Notes under the pieces: generated by a model
Told to the model about the DNA's origin: nothing
The model's database searches: none
What the model saw: the letters and a program-made list of their open reading frames with translations, nothing else
Source: Limnanthes douglasii subsp. nivea
Taxonomy: Eukaryota > Streptophyta > Magnoliopsida > Brassicales > Limnanthaceae
Length of the DNA stretch: 64,000 nucleotides
Assembly: GCA_036936605.1 (NCBI GenBank)
Contig: JAUPFV010000001.1
Span: 120,970,771 to 121,034,770 of the forward strand
Direction: 5' to 3'
Part shown: positions 12,748-22,300 of the stretch, one piece after another
Numbering within the stretch: position 1 is the first letter of the stretch
How the letters are laid out: every line of letters starts with the position of its first letter
Translations under genes and position numbers: made by a program

Positions 12748-12765
12748 ATTTTGGCGCCGTCTGTG
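12748..12765 (+). other. Primer-binding-like site of outer element
   Basis: ATTTTGGCGCCGTCTGTGG directly follows the 5' LTR. A GGCGCC-containing sequence just inside the LTR is commonly seen in plant Ty3 elements and pairs with a tRNA 3' end. The exact tRNA was not determined. Confidence 0.55.
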
Positions 12766-12969
12766 GAAATCGTTACGCAAAGTTCGTACTAGGGCAAGAT
12801 CGTCAAGATAGGTAATAAACTCGAACAAAATTTTAAGAGCAATCTAATAGCTCTGTTGCAAGAAAATGAGGATGTATTTGTCGTCGGTAGCAAATTTTGA
12901 CCAGTGAGGCAAAAACGGTGGGCTTTTTTTCTAAAAAAATCATAAGCGATATTCAGAGAGGTCAAAAAA

Positions 12970-13708
12970 TTATTAAAGTTGGGTTACATCACACAGGTAC
13001 AGTACCTAATTTGGATTGTCAATCCAGTGTTGGTAAAAATGAAGAGTGGGAAATGACGGATGTGCATTGATTTCACAGATCTCAACTGGGTCTGCCGAAA
13101 GGATGTTTTCCCCTTACCGATGATAGACCAACTGGGGAACACCGCTTTAGGAAAAGAGTACCTGTCATTCATGGATGCATATTCGGGGGATAATCAGATA
13201 TCTATGAACCTATCGGACGCGCAGCATGCCGCTTTCCAGACATAGTGGGGTCTCTATTGCTACAAAGTCATGTCGTTTGGACTTAAGAACGCGAGTTCAA
13301 CATATCATAGGGTCATCAACAAGATTGTCTACGAGAAATTGAGCAATCATATGAAAGCTTATATTGACGATATGATCGTAAAAAATAACTTAGTAAAGAA
13401 GCATATTGAATTCTTGCGAATGGCCTTTCGAACGTTACAGAGGTGTGGATTGAAACTCAACCCTCTTAAATGTTCTTTTACTGTTCGTAGTAAGACAATT
13501 CAGGTTTTATTGTTAGTAAGAGGGGTATCGAGGTTGAACCCTCTCAGTTAAAAGCAATATTAGATATGAACCCCCTATAAATAGAAAAGGTACAACGCCT
13601 AACGGGACGGTTGGCCGCCCTGTCCTAGTTCAATTCATAGATTGTCAAACAAGTGTTAGCCCTTTTTCAAAATCTTGAAAGGGGCCAAAAACTTTACTTG
13701 GACGAGTG
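12970..13708 (+). pseudogene. Outer element reverse transcriptase fragment
   Basis: Ty3-type RT in at least three frames. Blocks in order: MCIDFTDLNWVCRKDVFPLP, YLSFMDAYSGDNQISMN, CYKVMSFGLKNASSTYHRVI, then the catalytic palm box AYIDDMIVKN near 13350 and LKLNPLKCSF. After 13551 the frame shifts and continues as QRLTGRLAAL and FTWTSE. Homology stops at 13708, where the inner element starts, and resumes after 22300 with NDAVFQTLK. Catalytic aspartates are present but internal stops (e.g. the TAG before 13250) make it inactive. Confidence 0.85.
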
Positions 13709-13713
13709 AGATT
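13709..13713. repeat. Target-site duplication of inner element, left copy
   Basis: AGATT here and AGAAT at 22296-22300 bracket the inner element (4 of 5 identical). Removing the insert and one copy restores the RT/RNase H connection frame of the outer element (…TSE followed by NDAVF), which supports AGAAT as the original target. Confidence 0.8.
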
Positions 13714-13909
13714 TGGTGAGTTATTATCTGGATTCACTAAGTAAAATTGAGAGAAGTAAAGAATGTAGAGAGAGAAGTAGAATTTAGAGAGAGAAAGTCA
13801 AGTAACAAGAGTGATTTATCTCAAAAGTTATAGATCTTTATTAGATCAACCTTGACCTTTATATAGAGGCGCAAAGACTTAGCTTTAACTGAAGCGGTTA
13901 CAAAAAAGG
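13714..13909 (-). repeat. 3' LTR of inner element (truncated)
   Basis: Begins TGGTGAGTTATTATCTGG, matching the right LTR up to ACAAAAAAGG, then homology ends. Compared with the 321-bp right copy, about 125 bp are missing (the start of U3 in the element's own orientation). A direct repeat TTTATGAGAAA at the break (13911) and again at 14032 may mark the deletion event. Confidence 0.85.
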
Positions 13910-14033
13910 GTTTATGAGAAATCTTTCAAACTGCATAAATTAAAAAATCTTTGGCTATTTTCAACTGCTTATTCAATCTATTGGCGACCCTCACCGGAAA
14001 ACTCAAATTTTCCGTTCAATATTTAACTGGTTT

Positions 14034-16795
14034 ATGAGAAAGCATCCAAAAACTAGAAGATCCAAAGCCACAATTCACAAAAAAAAACTCGGCTCTCCAA
14101 AATCACATAACAAAGTCTTCAAATCATACGACTACTTCTGTATAAGCAAAAGAGTAGATGAATACAAAGCAGCTGGACTAATAAGCAACGCTCCTCATGG
14201 TTTTTCTACGGAGACAATATATAACGGTAACTTCGATCCTAATAAAATTCCTCTCTTTTCACCTTCTCCTCTTCTAGAAGAAAACCAGTCATCAAGAACT
14301 CGAACATCAAAAATACCTCGATTCTCACCTTCTCTAACTGGATCATCACTTCGAATCAATCGTAAGGGAACCAAAAGAAATATGAATAGACTCCTTCTTC
14401 AATCAATCTTGCGCCCCTTGTCCATTGCGCAGGGAAACAAAAACTCAGCCTCCTCAAACTTTAAAGAGAAAAACTTTCATAGCCATGGGTGGCGGTGTCG
14501 ATGTCACTTCGAATGCTGATGTTCCTTCGAATCCATCAACCACTTCATCCTCCTCTGAGGGAGATTGTTGAGACAACAACAACATCTCAAAAAAAATCCA
14601 TCAAGTAACCCACCTAACCTGGTGGACGAGACATCTGAGGAAGAAATAGATTCTGAAGCCACCCATTTAAATAACGAAGCTAAAACAGAAGAAGAAGCTT
14701 TGAAAGAATCATAGAGTGAAGTAGTGAAAAATGTTTCAATAGCAAAAACTCGTAAAACAAGAAAAAATAAATCTCATGTGATGATATCCGAGAGTTGCTA
14801 GCATCATTTGGTGAAAATTTAAAACCTTTTGAAGTACACTATATCTTGGCTTTAAAAACTGTTGCTTATACATATTACCAAGAGAGCCAAGCAGGTGATT
14901 TAAAAAGACAATAGGGAATGAGAGACAACATTATACTTCGTCTACCCAAAGAAGGGGAAATTCCTTTGGATTGCAAAAAGGATGAACTGGTGGTCTACCC
15001 AGAGATCATCAACTGGGGTCTTCGATTTCTACTGGACCTCATGATAATTGAGTACTTCCAGATTTTGGATTTTTGCCCAACTCAGGTGACAACAAATCAG
15101 TGGTTCACTTTCCTCTTTATGATTGTGGCTTCTCGATTAGCCAAAATTCCCTTAGGCATCCAAGACTTCATTTACTTGACCAAATTGTCGAAGGGATCGG
15201 TACTTCCATTTTACTATATAAAACTAGATGACGATTTGAAGATTATTAATGACTTATTGGAGGCATAAAAAAATTGGAAACAAAAATTTGTCTTTGTCTC
15301 AGGAGCTTGGGAGAATGGTAATGAAAGTTCTGGAGCCAACCCATCAAAGTTGAACCTCGTCTGGAGGAGTAGTCGTAAGTTTTTTTTATTCTATTACCTT
15401 GAATTATACCTCCAACTGATTTTCTCCTTAGTTATTATCAAATTTTATGTTTCGTGCAGAAATTTTGAGGCGTTACAAACTTCGTCGAAAAGTGCCAAAG
15501 ATATTTTCATCAAACTTGCAGTATGGGCTGAAAAAGAATGGAGCAATGCATTTCACACAGCCTTCCAACCTATCAAATTTCTCAACAGACACCTGTGGAG
15601 AATCAACTTGGGAGCTCCTCTTCCTGAAAATTAAATGGAACCACCCAACCATTTGTATGTTGTTAAAAGGTTAGTGCACCCTGATTGCAAGTTATTTCTG
15701 CATGTTCGAAATAGATCGAATAACCACCTTTCCCAGAAGAAGAAGGCGAAAAATAATAAAAAGGAAGCTAGCATATATGGTGTTAGCCATTCAAAAGATC
15801 TGATGCCAAAGACTTCGAAAAGAAAAATAATAGAAAGTAACCTCCCCACCATCGAATAAGGAGTAGAAGGCGAGTCTTCTTCAAAAAGGAAGAAAACATA
15901 TGTTCCGTCAAAAAAGAATGGCACAACTGAAACGAATCCTCAAAAGAAAGGAAAAAAGAAAACTGTGCAAACCGTCAAAGAAGTATCGTCCGATGGTGAC
16001 GAAATTGTGGCTGTGGAAGTTCAGAAATACCAGCAAAAAGAAAATAAAAAAGATGTTGAAGATGGTGGCACTCAACAAGGGGAAATTATTTCAGACAATG
16101 ATCAAGGTGATGACCACTTTGATCCTGACAGTTTCATCAACTTCGAGAAATCTCAAGAGCTTGCTGTAGATGAAGATTCAATCATTCAAGTTCTTCAAGA
16201 CCAACTGCATAACCTTGGCAAAAGATCTGCTCCTGTTGTTTCCGAGGCAGTATCACCTGAAGTCTCTTTTCCTTTAACAGTTTTATGGATTTCAACTGGT
16301 CGGATCTGAATTTCTCAAAAGGATTATGTATATCAAGAAGCACCTTAGAGATGTGCACTGAAAGAAAAGGAAGAGCTCAATACTTCTCATCAGAATGAAA
16401 TAAATCAACTCAAATCCAAGCATTCTAAAGAGTTAGCTACAGAGAAGCAAAAATATGATGGTCTTCAAGTTTCATTTAACAAAAGTGAGGGAGAGAATAA
16501 AAAATTAACAGATGATATGACTGCTCTCAAAGCTCAATTTGATGAAGAAAAGAAGTTTGATGTTACCGCTGCTGAGAATGAATGCGCAAAAGACATGCTA
16601 GCAGCTATCACAAATGTCGAAGAGAAAAAATCCATAAACCTTCTTCGTAAGATTCATGCTACATTTCCTAAAGATAACCTCTCCACCTTTTGGGAGCGAA
16701 TTCCCATCAAAAGTTGTCCTAGCGAGGCTTTTGATCCTGTTCCCGGCTCTTCATCCGAAGAGGGAGAATCATAGGAAAGTTTTTATGATTAAATG
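14034..16795 (+). pseudogene. Antisense ORF block of inner Tat element (spliced, degenerate)
   Basis: Coding-like sequence opposite to the element's own gag-pol, in the place where Tat elements carry an extra antisense ORF. Segments in order: a Lys/Ser/Pro-rich N-terminal part (14034-14519); a conserved globular part (14800-15270) with ILRLPKEGEIP and MIVASRLAKIPLGIQDFIYL; then WKQKFVFVSGAW. A GT-AG intron, 15375-15459 (85 bp), is followed by AVWAEKEWSNAF and FQPIKFLNRHLWR. The tail (15640-16790) is charged, acidic and coiled-coil-like (KSKHSKELATEKQKYDGLQ type). It resembles the plant 'transposase_28 / putative gypsy-type transposon' domain, whose role is unknown. Frameshifts and stops (e.g. 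before 14918) show decay. The outer element's counterpart lies at 25115-27790. Confidence 0.7.
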
Positions 16796-17053
16796 GAAAC
16801 TTTTGAAGAAAGCTCCGAAGACGAGTAACTTTACTATCTCCTTTTTATGCCTATCATTCAATTATTGTAATATTTTGTTTGTCTTTTACTTGGCATTTAA
16901 GAAATTACTTTGTTCACATCGAATCGAATTGAATGCAGAAAGGTTTTATTTATCCTTTATTTTCATACGTCATGTTACCTTGAAATATTACTTATATTAC
17001 TTATATTATTTATTTGAAGTGGAAATACAATATATTTATATAATATGACATTA

Positions 17054-17235
17054 TGAATAATATTGTGCATAACACCTCGAATATTATAGTATGTTTGGAA
17101 AACATAACACTTCGAATATAATAGTGCATTTAGAGAACGTAGCACTACGAATATTATAGTGTGTTTAGAGAACGTAGCCTTTCCAATATTATAGTGCGTT
17201 TAGAGAACGTAGCATTTTGAATATTATAGTGCGTT
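17054..17235. repeat. 35-bp tandem repeat array in inner element
   Basis: Five units of CGAATATTATAGTG(C/T)(G/A)TTTAGAGAACGTAGCAC type, with CGAATATTATAGT words at 17078, 17113, 17148, 17183 and 17219 (period 35-36). A partial sixth is at the left. The array lies between integrase and the antisense ORF, the same position as the 77-bp array of the outer element. Confidence 0.85.
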
Positions 17236-17289
17236 TAGTAGCTTCCCTATGGGTTGTTCGATAAGCCCGTAGCACCTCTTGTAAATAAT

Positions 17290-17835
17290 TAGGTCATTTT
17301 CCTACAACCCCTGTCAAATTCTTTTTAAAAGCTTAGAAAATAGATCTGTTTGTCACCTCTACTTGACCATTTTCTTAGGGATGAAAGGGTGTGGAAAAAC
17401 ATTGCTTTATCCCCTTCGAAGCACAAAATGAAGCCATTTCTTTGTTATTAAATTGAGGATCGTTGTCTGTAGTAATTTTTCAAGGTATCAAAAATAACAA
17501 CAAATACTGTTTACAATGAACTTAATCACATCCTTGGCTTTTGTTCCAGATAATGGTTCAACTTCTGCCCATTTCATAAAATAATCCACAGCCACAATTA
17601 TCATTTGCCGTCCTCCAGAAGCCATCGGCAAAGGTCCCACCAAGTCTATTCCATATATGTCAAATGGGATAGCTTTGGTAATGGACATGAGTGGAACTGT
17701 TGGATTATGAATCGAGTTTGCAAATCGTTGACAAGTATCATAGCTTCGAACTAGATTTTTTGCATCGTTCATAATCGTAGGCCAATAATACCCTGCCAGC
17801 AAAACTCGACGAGTCAATGCCTTGAACCCGCACTG
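17290..17835 (-). pseudogene. Inner element integrase
   Basis: Minus-strand integrase remnant. It starts in the zinc-binding region (LAGYYWPTIMNDA...CQRFAN), then has the first catalytic Asp in PFDIYGIDLVGPLP, DYFMKWAEVEPL, the second Asp in ITTDNDPQFNNKE, and the Glu in GQVEVTNRS. So D, D and E are all recognisable. A stop (FHP followed by stop) lies just before the Glu block and the frame changes around 17488, so it is broken. Downstream is the 35-bp repeat array. Confidence 0.85.
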
Positions 17836-18289
17836 TGTTGAACCCTTTCCATCATGTAATTCTGATAAAATTTAATGTGATTCTTGCTTGCTCAAACATC
17901 GCAATAATGGGCTACTTAATGTATTTTTATACAAAATCCCATCTAACATTATATAGCCAAATGCTTTAGCTCGCAACTTCTTAGCTAATTTCATATCTTT
18001 AGGAAGTGCTCATCTAATCAAGAAATCCAAAATGTCAGTTTTCCAGTCTCCTCAGATTGTATCTAGAGTGACGAATATCTCCTCAATGTTCTCACATTGC
18101 TTTGAATGAGTTAGAATCGATAGGCTCTCATGTAATTAAATCCAAGGATATTTTTCTTTGTATGCAACGGTTGCCAAGGAATCAACAACTGCATTATTTC
18201 CTCGAATTACATGCTCTACAATAACGTGATCAAACAGAAGAGTCAGATTTTGAAGCTCTTGAAGATACATAATTAAATTGTTTTTTAGC

Positions 18290-18650
18290 TTCGGAAACAC
18301 CAGCCACTTGATTTACTACTAGTTGAGAATCTCTTTCTAATCACATTGAAGTTGCACCACAGATTTTTGAAGCTTCAAACTAGCCAATGCAGCTTCGTAT
18401 TCAGCTTTATTATTCTATGCATGAAAGCAAAATTTGATAGATTCAAGCATCATTTCTCCAGTTTTAGCAATCAGTTGAATCCCAACGCTGCATCCTAAAA
18501 TGCTAGAACCCCCATAAGTTTGAACTATCCACATCGAATTGGTTGGCAAAACATCCTTATCAACCTCTTCATCTAATCTGCTTGAATGGAATTCAACAAG
18601 AAAATCTGCCAAATTTTTTACCTTGATTATCGTTCAAGGTGAAAAGGTGA
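18290..18650 (-). pseudogene. Inner element archaeal-type second RNase H (aRNH)
   Basis: MADFLVEF is followed by WIVQTYGGSSILGCSVGIQL and, after a frame break near 18415, KAEYEAALASLK. These match the 'W.lyvDGaS...G.GvvL' and 'NNeAEYEALi.GL' blocks of the plant/archaeal-like RNase H found only in Tat-group elements. The usual catalytic Asp of the DG block is replaced (TYGGSS), so activity is unlikely even apart from the frameshift. Confidence 0.75.
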
Positions 18651-18683
18651 TGTTAAAATGTCTCAGTTCAACTCACCACTTAG

Positions 18684-19390
18684 TCATCCTCCCATAAATA
18701 TCCGGGCGTTGCAAAAAAAGAGTGGAAATAAATTCCAAACCTCAATGGTGTGAGCTTGAAAGTATGGGCGCATTTTTATAGCAGCCACTACTAATGCCAA
18801 TGCCAATTTTTCGAGCTTCAAGTACCTCTTTTCTGCTGCTACCAAACTCTTGCTGACATAGTACACTGGCTTTGAAATTCCTGAATCTTCACTTATCAAT
18901 ACTGCACTTACCGCAAAATAAGATACTACAATTTACAAAAAGAGTTGTTCTCCACTTCGATGTTTGGACCGTATTTTTGGTGATGACAATAATCTTTGAT
19001 ACTTGAAAATGCTGCTTCATACTCCGAAGTCCATTCAAATTCTTTTGGTCTTCGTAACACTTGAAATAAAGGAAAACATTTATAAGAAAATCTAGAAATG
19101 AATCTGTTAAGTGCAGCTAACCTTCTTGTCAAAATTTGCACTTATTTGATAGTTCGAGGAGATCTAATTGATACTACAACTTTTAATTGTTCTGGGTCAG
19201 TTTCTAATCACTTTTCAATAATAACATAACCCAATTTTTTTATGATAGATTCCAAAGGTACACTTCGAAGTACTCTTCCATCAGGAAAAGCATATTCCTT
19301 TATTTCTTCACTTACTGTCAATGAACCCGGGGTTTCCCTCGGATCGTCAACCCTCTCCTCAAGGTGTGAAGTCAACCCCAATGGTTTTTA
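18684..19390 (-). pseudogene. Inner element RT remnant and first RNase H
   Basis: Minus-strand order: a leader ending FPDGRVLRSVPLES directly abuts KKLGYVIIEKGLETDPEQLK, LTRRLAALNRFISRFS, and FEWTSEYEAAFSSIKDYC. These are the RT thumb/connection blocks that normally lie after the palm. RNase H follows, with SKPVYYVSKSLVAAEKRYLKLEKLA and KMRPYFQAHTIEV. The RT fingers and palm, including the YVDDM box, are absent between 'VPLES' and 'LGYVI', indicating a large internal deletion. The element could not transpose without RT supplied by another copy. Confidence 0.8.
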
Positions 19391-19870
19391 TTCATCTATT
19401 TTATCACCACTGCTAGATTTTTGAATCCAAAAAGCAATGGCATAACACTTTCTAACAACTTTTTGATCACTTTGGACGACCCACTCTCGATATCCGATGA
19501 CATACTTAAGACATTGGTGGACTGTTAGAACAACTTCATACATCCTCGATAGCCAAGATCTTCTAAAAATAACATTGTCGCTTATTGGACAGTCCACCAC
19601 CATAAAATGCACCTAAACCTTCTTTCTGAAATGTCCATTTACCAGACTCAACTCTCCCTCAAATTCCCCAATTACTTGCGCAGTCACTCCAATAAAACCA
19701 ATGATAGTACGTTCTAATTGGGACATTCAATGAGGGTTGCACATTCTATCATAAGTTGTCTTGAAAAGAACATTCGCAGAGCTCCCTATGTCTATCAGCA
19801 CGCGTCGAATTTCGATTCCGGCAACATATGCTCCAATAACCACTACATCTTCATGTGGTCATGTAGTAAC
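19388..19870 (-). pseudogene. Inner element retroviral-type aspartic protease
   Basis: Contains VVVIGAYVAGIEIRRVLID followed by IGSSANVLF, the protease active-site region. The usual D-T/S-G triad reads D-I-G, a substitution expected to abolish activity. Further on is MVVDCPISDNVIFRRSWL, matching the conserved 'Y N aILGRpwL' block. Two stops break the frame (near 19730 and 19615). Confidence 0.75.
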
Positions 19871-20148
19871 TCTATCTGAGTAGATATCTTTCCCTCTATC
19901 TGAGTAGCTAGACTCACTACATGCCTTTTTCTTTAAGGGAATTTCTCTCTTACCATACAGATGAGTAGACATATTTCTCTCTATCTGAGTACCTAGACTC
20001 ACTACATGCCTTTTAATAAATCTGTCTGTATTACCAGTCATAGTATCGCCCCTGAAAATTGCCAAGGACTCAAAATACTCGCAAAGGATTTGGCCTTGCT
20101 TCATTGGCTCCTCTACTGTCATTAAAATTAACCGATTTGGATCTGCAT

Positions 20149-21235
20149 CTAAGTATTCTGATGTTGCATCAAATTATCAACCTTTGAATCCAAAATCATC
20201 AAATTTTTAGCCTGTGTATTTGGATTCATTATCTGTGAAGTCGAAGCGATAGGGATCCATGACGCACTGCTCTGCCCTTTCACATAGGCCAACAACTTTC
20301 CATTTTCAATCAAAGTCTGTACTTCATAATTCAATGTAATACAGTTTGCAGTATCATGTCCGATGTCGTTGTGATACTTGTAAAACCTGTTGTTTCGCTC
20401 ATCCCTTGACATATTTATCAGGGCAGGCTTCCTGAAATTCACACACCCCTTAGCTTTTTCAAAGATTGTAGCAACACTCTCAGTTCCATCGACATAATAC
20501 TCAGGCTGTATCCATTGGTTGGGCCTCAGCCTTTGAAATTGGTACCCTGATGCTTGGTTTGAATATCCCCCAATTCGATTAGTTAAGTTGTTGTTCCCCG
20601 AACGTGCCAGTTATGCAGAATTTGAAGATTTTCCCTGATTGTTTGGCACCTGTCCAGTATTCTTTGGACCAGTCCCAAATACTTCTCGAACTCTGGTCGA
20701 CTCTTCTACCTTGATTTGGTCTTCCACTTGAGCCATCAATGCTCCAAAAGTCAAAAATATTCGCTTTGTTATTTCATTTGCCAGATCCTCTGGTAACAAT
20801 CCTTGTTGAAAGGCTGTCATTGCTACCAGTTCCTCACAATTATCTAAACCCGCCTTAGTTAAGACAAACCACTTAGTGTAATCTTTTAATTTTTCTCCCA
20901 CTACTTGCTTGCATTGAATTATCGTATCTCCATTTGCTCACATTTTTCTCGCTCCCCACAAATTGTCTTCGGAAAGCAGTGTAAATATCTTTAAAATTTA
21001 AAATTAACCTCGTTGGAATTCTATTATACCACTTCAAAGTTGTTCCTTTGAATGATTTTGAGAAATCTCGACACACTTGCCTATCATCGTCCTCGAAATT
21101 CTTTATATATTTGAACTGTTCGATGTGATCGTCAGGGTCTTGCATCCCTTCTAATTTTCCAACCTTTGAAATATCAAAGCGCTTTGGAATAGAGATATAT
21201 CTTATCTCAGTTTTCAATGGAAAATTTCTCCAGTT
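20149..21235 (-). pseudogene. Inner element gag
   Basis: Three overlapping minus-strand pieces in different frames: 20873-21217 with KLEGMQDPDDHIEQFKYIKN, FKGTTLKWYNRIPT and FRRQFVGS (core of Retrotrans_gag); 20611-20901 with FQQGLLPEDLANEI; and 20149-20442 with FYKYHNDIGHDTANCITL, the C/H-rich 'CdfHkd.GHdTeeC' block seen at the gag-protease junction of Tat elements. Two frameshifts and a stop interrupt it. The outer element has no gag at all. Confidence 0.82.
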
Positions 21236-21954
21236 AACACCTTGAACATACTAATTGTCATCTCCAGTTCCTATCACAGCGTACAAATTTCGATAATCAA
21301 CACCATTGTATTGATTCGATGTATTTCCTTCGTACCAATTAGCTTCCCTCAAGAATCAAGGTACACTTTCCCTCTGAGATTTGTATTCTTTTCGAGATTT
21401 TTGAGGTTGATTTTTTTCTTTTTTCAAAAATCCTTGCTATTTTCTGAAATCAGATCCTGAACTTTCTATCTCTTCATCACTAGATGTGGCATACCTTCTT
21501 TATCTTTTTTGTCCTTTCGAGAAGTGTGACGCTCTTTAGAATATTCGAATCGTTTTTTTATGTTCACTTCTAATTTGGCAAACTGTGCAAGATCGATGGG
21601 ATTGATCGCCATAATCATTTTTGTCATTCACTTGTCTCACTTCTGATTCCAGCCTAGCTGACTGAATTTCCTGCTCTATCTGGTCATATTTCTCGTTCAG
21701 AGTTGTAATTTTTTCCAACAGTTGATTCATTCGCACTTATATGTCCGATTGTGTTTGTCGAACCGGAACAGATTCTTCTTGCCTATCATCAACCCCTTGT
21801 AAATATTTTTTCAATATTTCAACAGTTGCTCGAAATAATAGATCGTTCTTATTTTGTGGATCCATCGTCAAGTTTGAATTTGTCTTTTAATATTCGAAAT
21901 GGAAGAAAATATAAAATTTGAACAAGTAATCCAGGGACTAATCAGTGATCAGGT
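21236..21954 (-). other. Inner element leader and N-terminal gag region
   Basis: Between the primer-binding site and the gag core. A minus-strand ORF at 21536-21736 has heptad-like spacing (LLEKITTLNEKYDQIEQEIQ) and could be an N-terminal coiled coil of gag. The rest is degenerate. Confidence 0.5.
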
Positions 21955-21974
21955 CCCTAATAGAGTCACCAATT
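21955..21974 (-). other. Primer-binding site of inner element
   Basis: On the minus strand, AATTGGTGACTCTATTAGGG follows directly after the 5' LTR end (CTCACCA). TGGTGACTC-type sites next to the LTR are known from Ogre/Tat elements, where the primer is thought to be tRNA-Arg. The tRNA identity is from memory of the family. Confidence 0.6.
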
Positions 21975-22295
21975 TGGTGAGTTATTATCTGGATTCACTA
22001 AGTAAAATTGAGAGAAGTAAAGAATGTAGAGAGAGAATTAGATTTTAGAGAAAGAAAGTCAAGTAACAAGCGTGATTTATCTCAAAAGTTAGAGAGCTTT
22101 ATTAGATCAGCATTGGCCTTTCTATAGAGGCGCAAAGACTTAGCTTTAACTGAAACAGTTACAAAAAAGGATTTTAATTGCACATCAGTCCCTTATTAAA
22201 ACATAAATCTTTAATTCTCTCCTCTAATTATACAATATGTCATAACAGGTTTTATTCTTTTACATTTTAGTCCTCGAATTTCTATTTCCTTATCA
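21975..22295 (-). repeat. 5' LTR of inner element (321 bp)
   Basis: Complete copy: on the plus strand TGGTGAG...CCTTATCA, on the element's own strand TGATAAGG...CTCACCA. It is followed by the target duplication AGAAT at 22296-22300. The first 196 bp on the plus strand match 13714-13909. Confidence 0.9.
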
Positions 22296-22300
22296 AGAAT

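Larger units (their letters stand above)
13714..22295 (-). mobile_element. Inner Ty3/Gypsy Tat-type LTR retrotransposon (defective)
   Basis: An 8.6-kb element inserted in reverse orientation inside the outer element's pol. Read on the minus strand: 5' LTR (right), primer-binding site, gag, protease, truncated RT, RNase H, archaeal-type RNase H, integrase, 35-bp tandem repeats, antisense ORF, truncated 3' LTR (left). LTR termini TGATAAGG...CACCA match those of the outer element, so the two are related subfamilies. The reverse transcriptase catalytic core is absent and coding regions carry several stops and frameshifts. By hand, the aligned 196 bp of the two LTRs differ at about a dozen positions, so the insertion is not recent. 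Confidence 0.9.
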
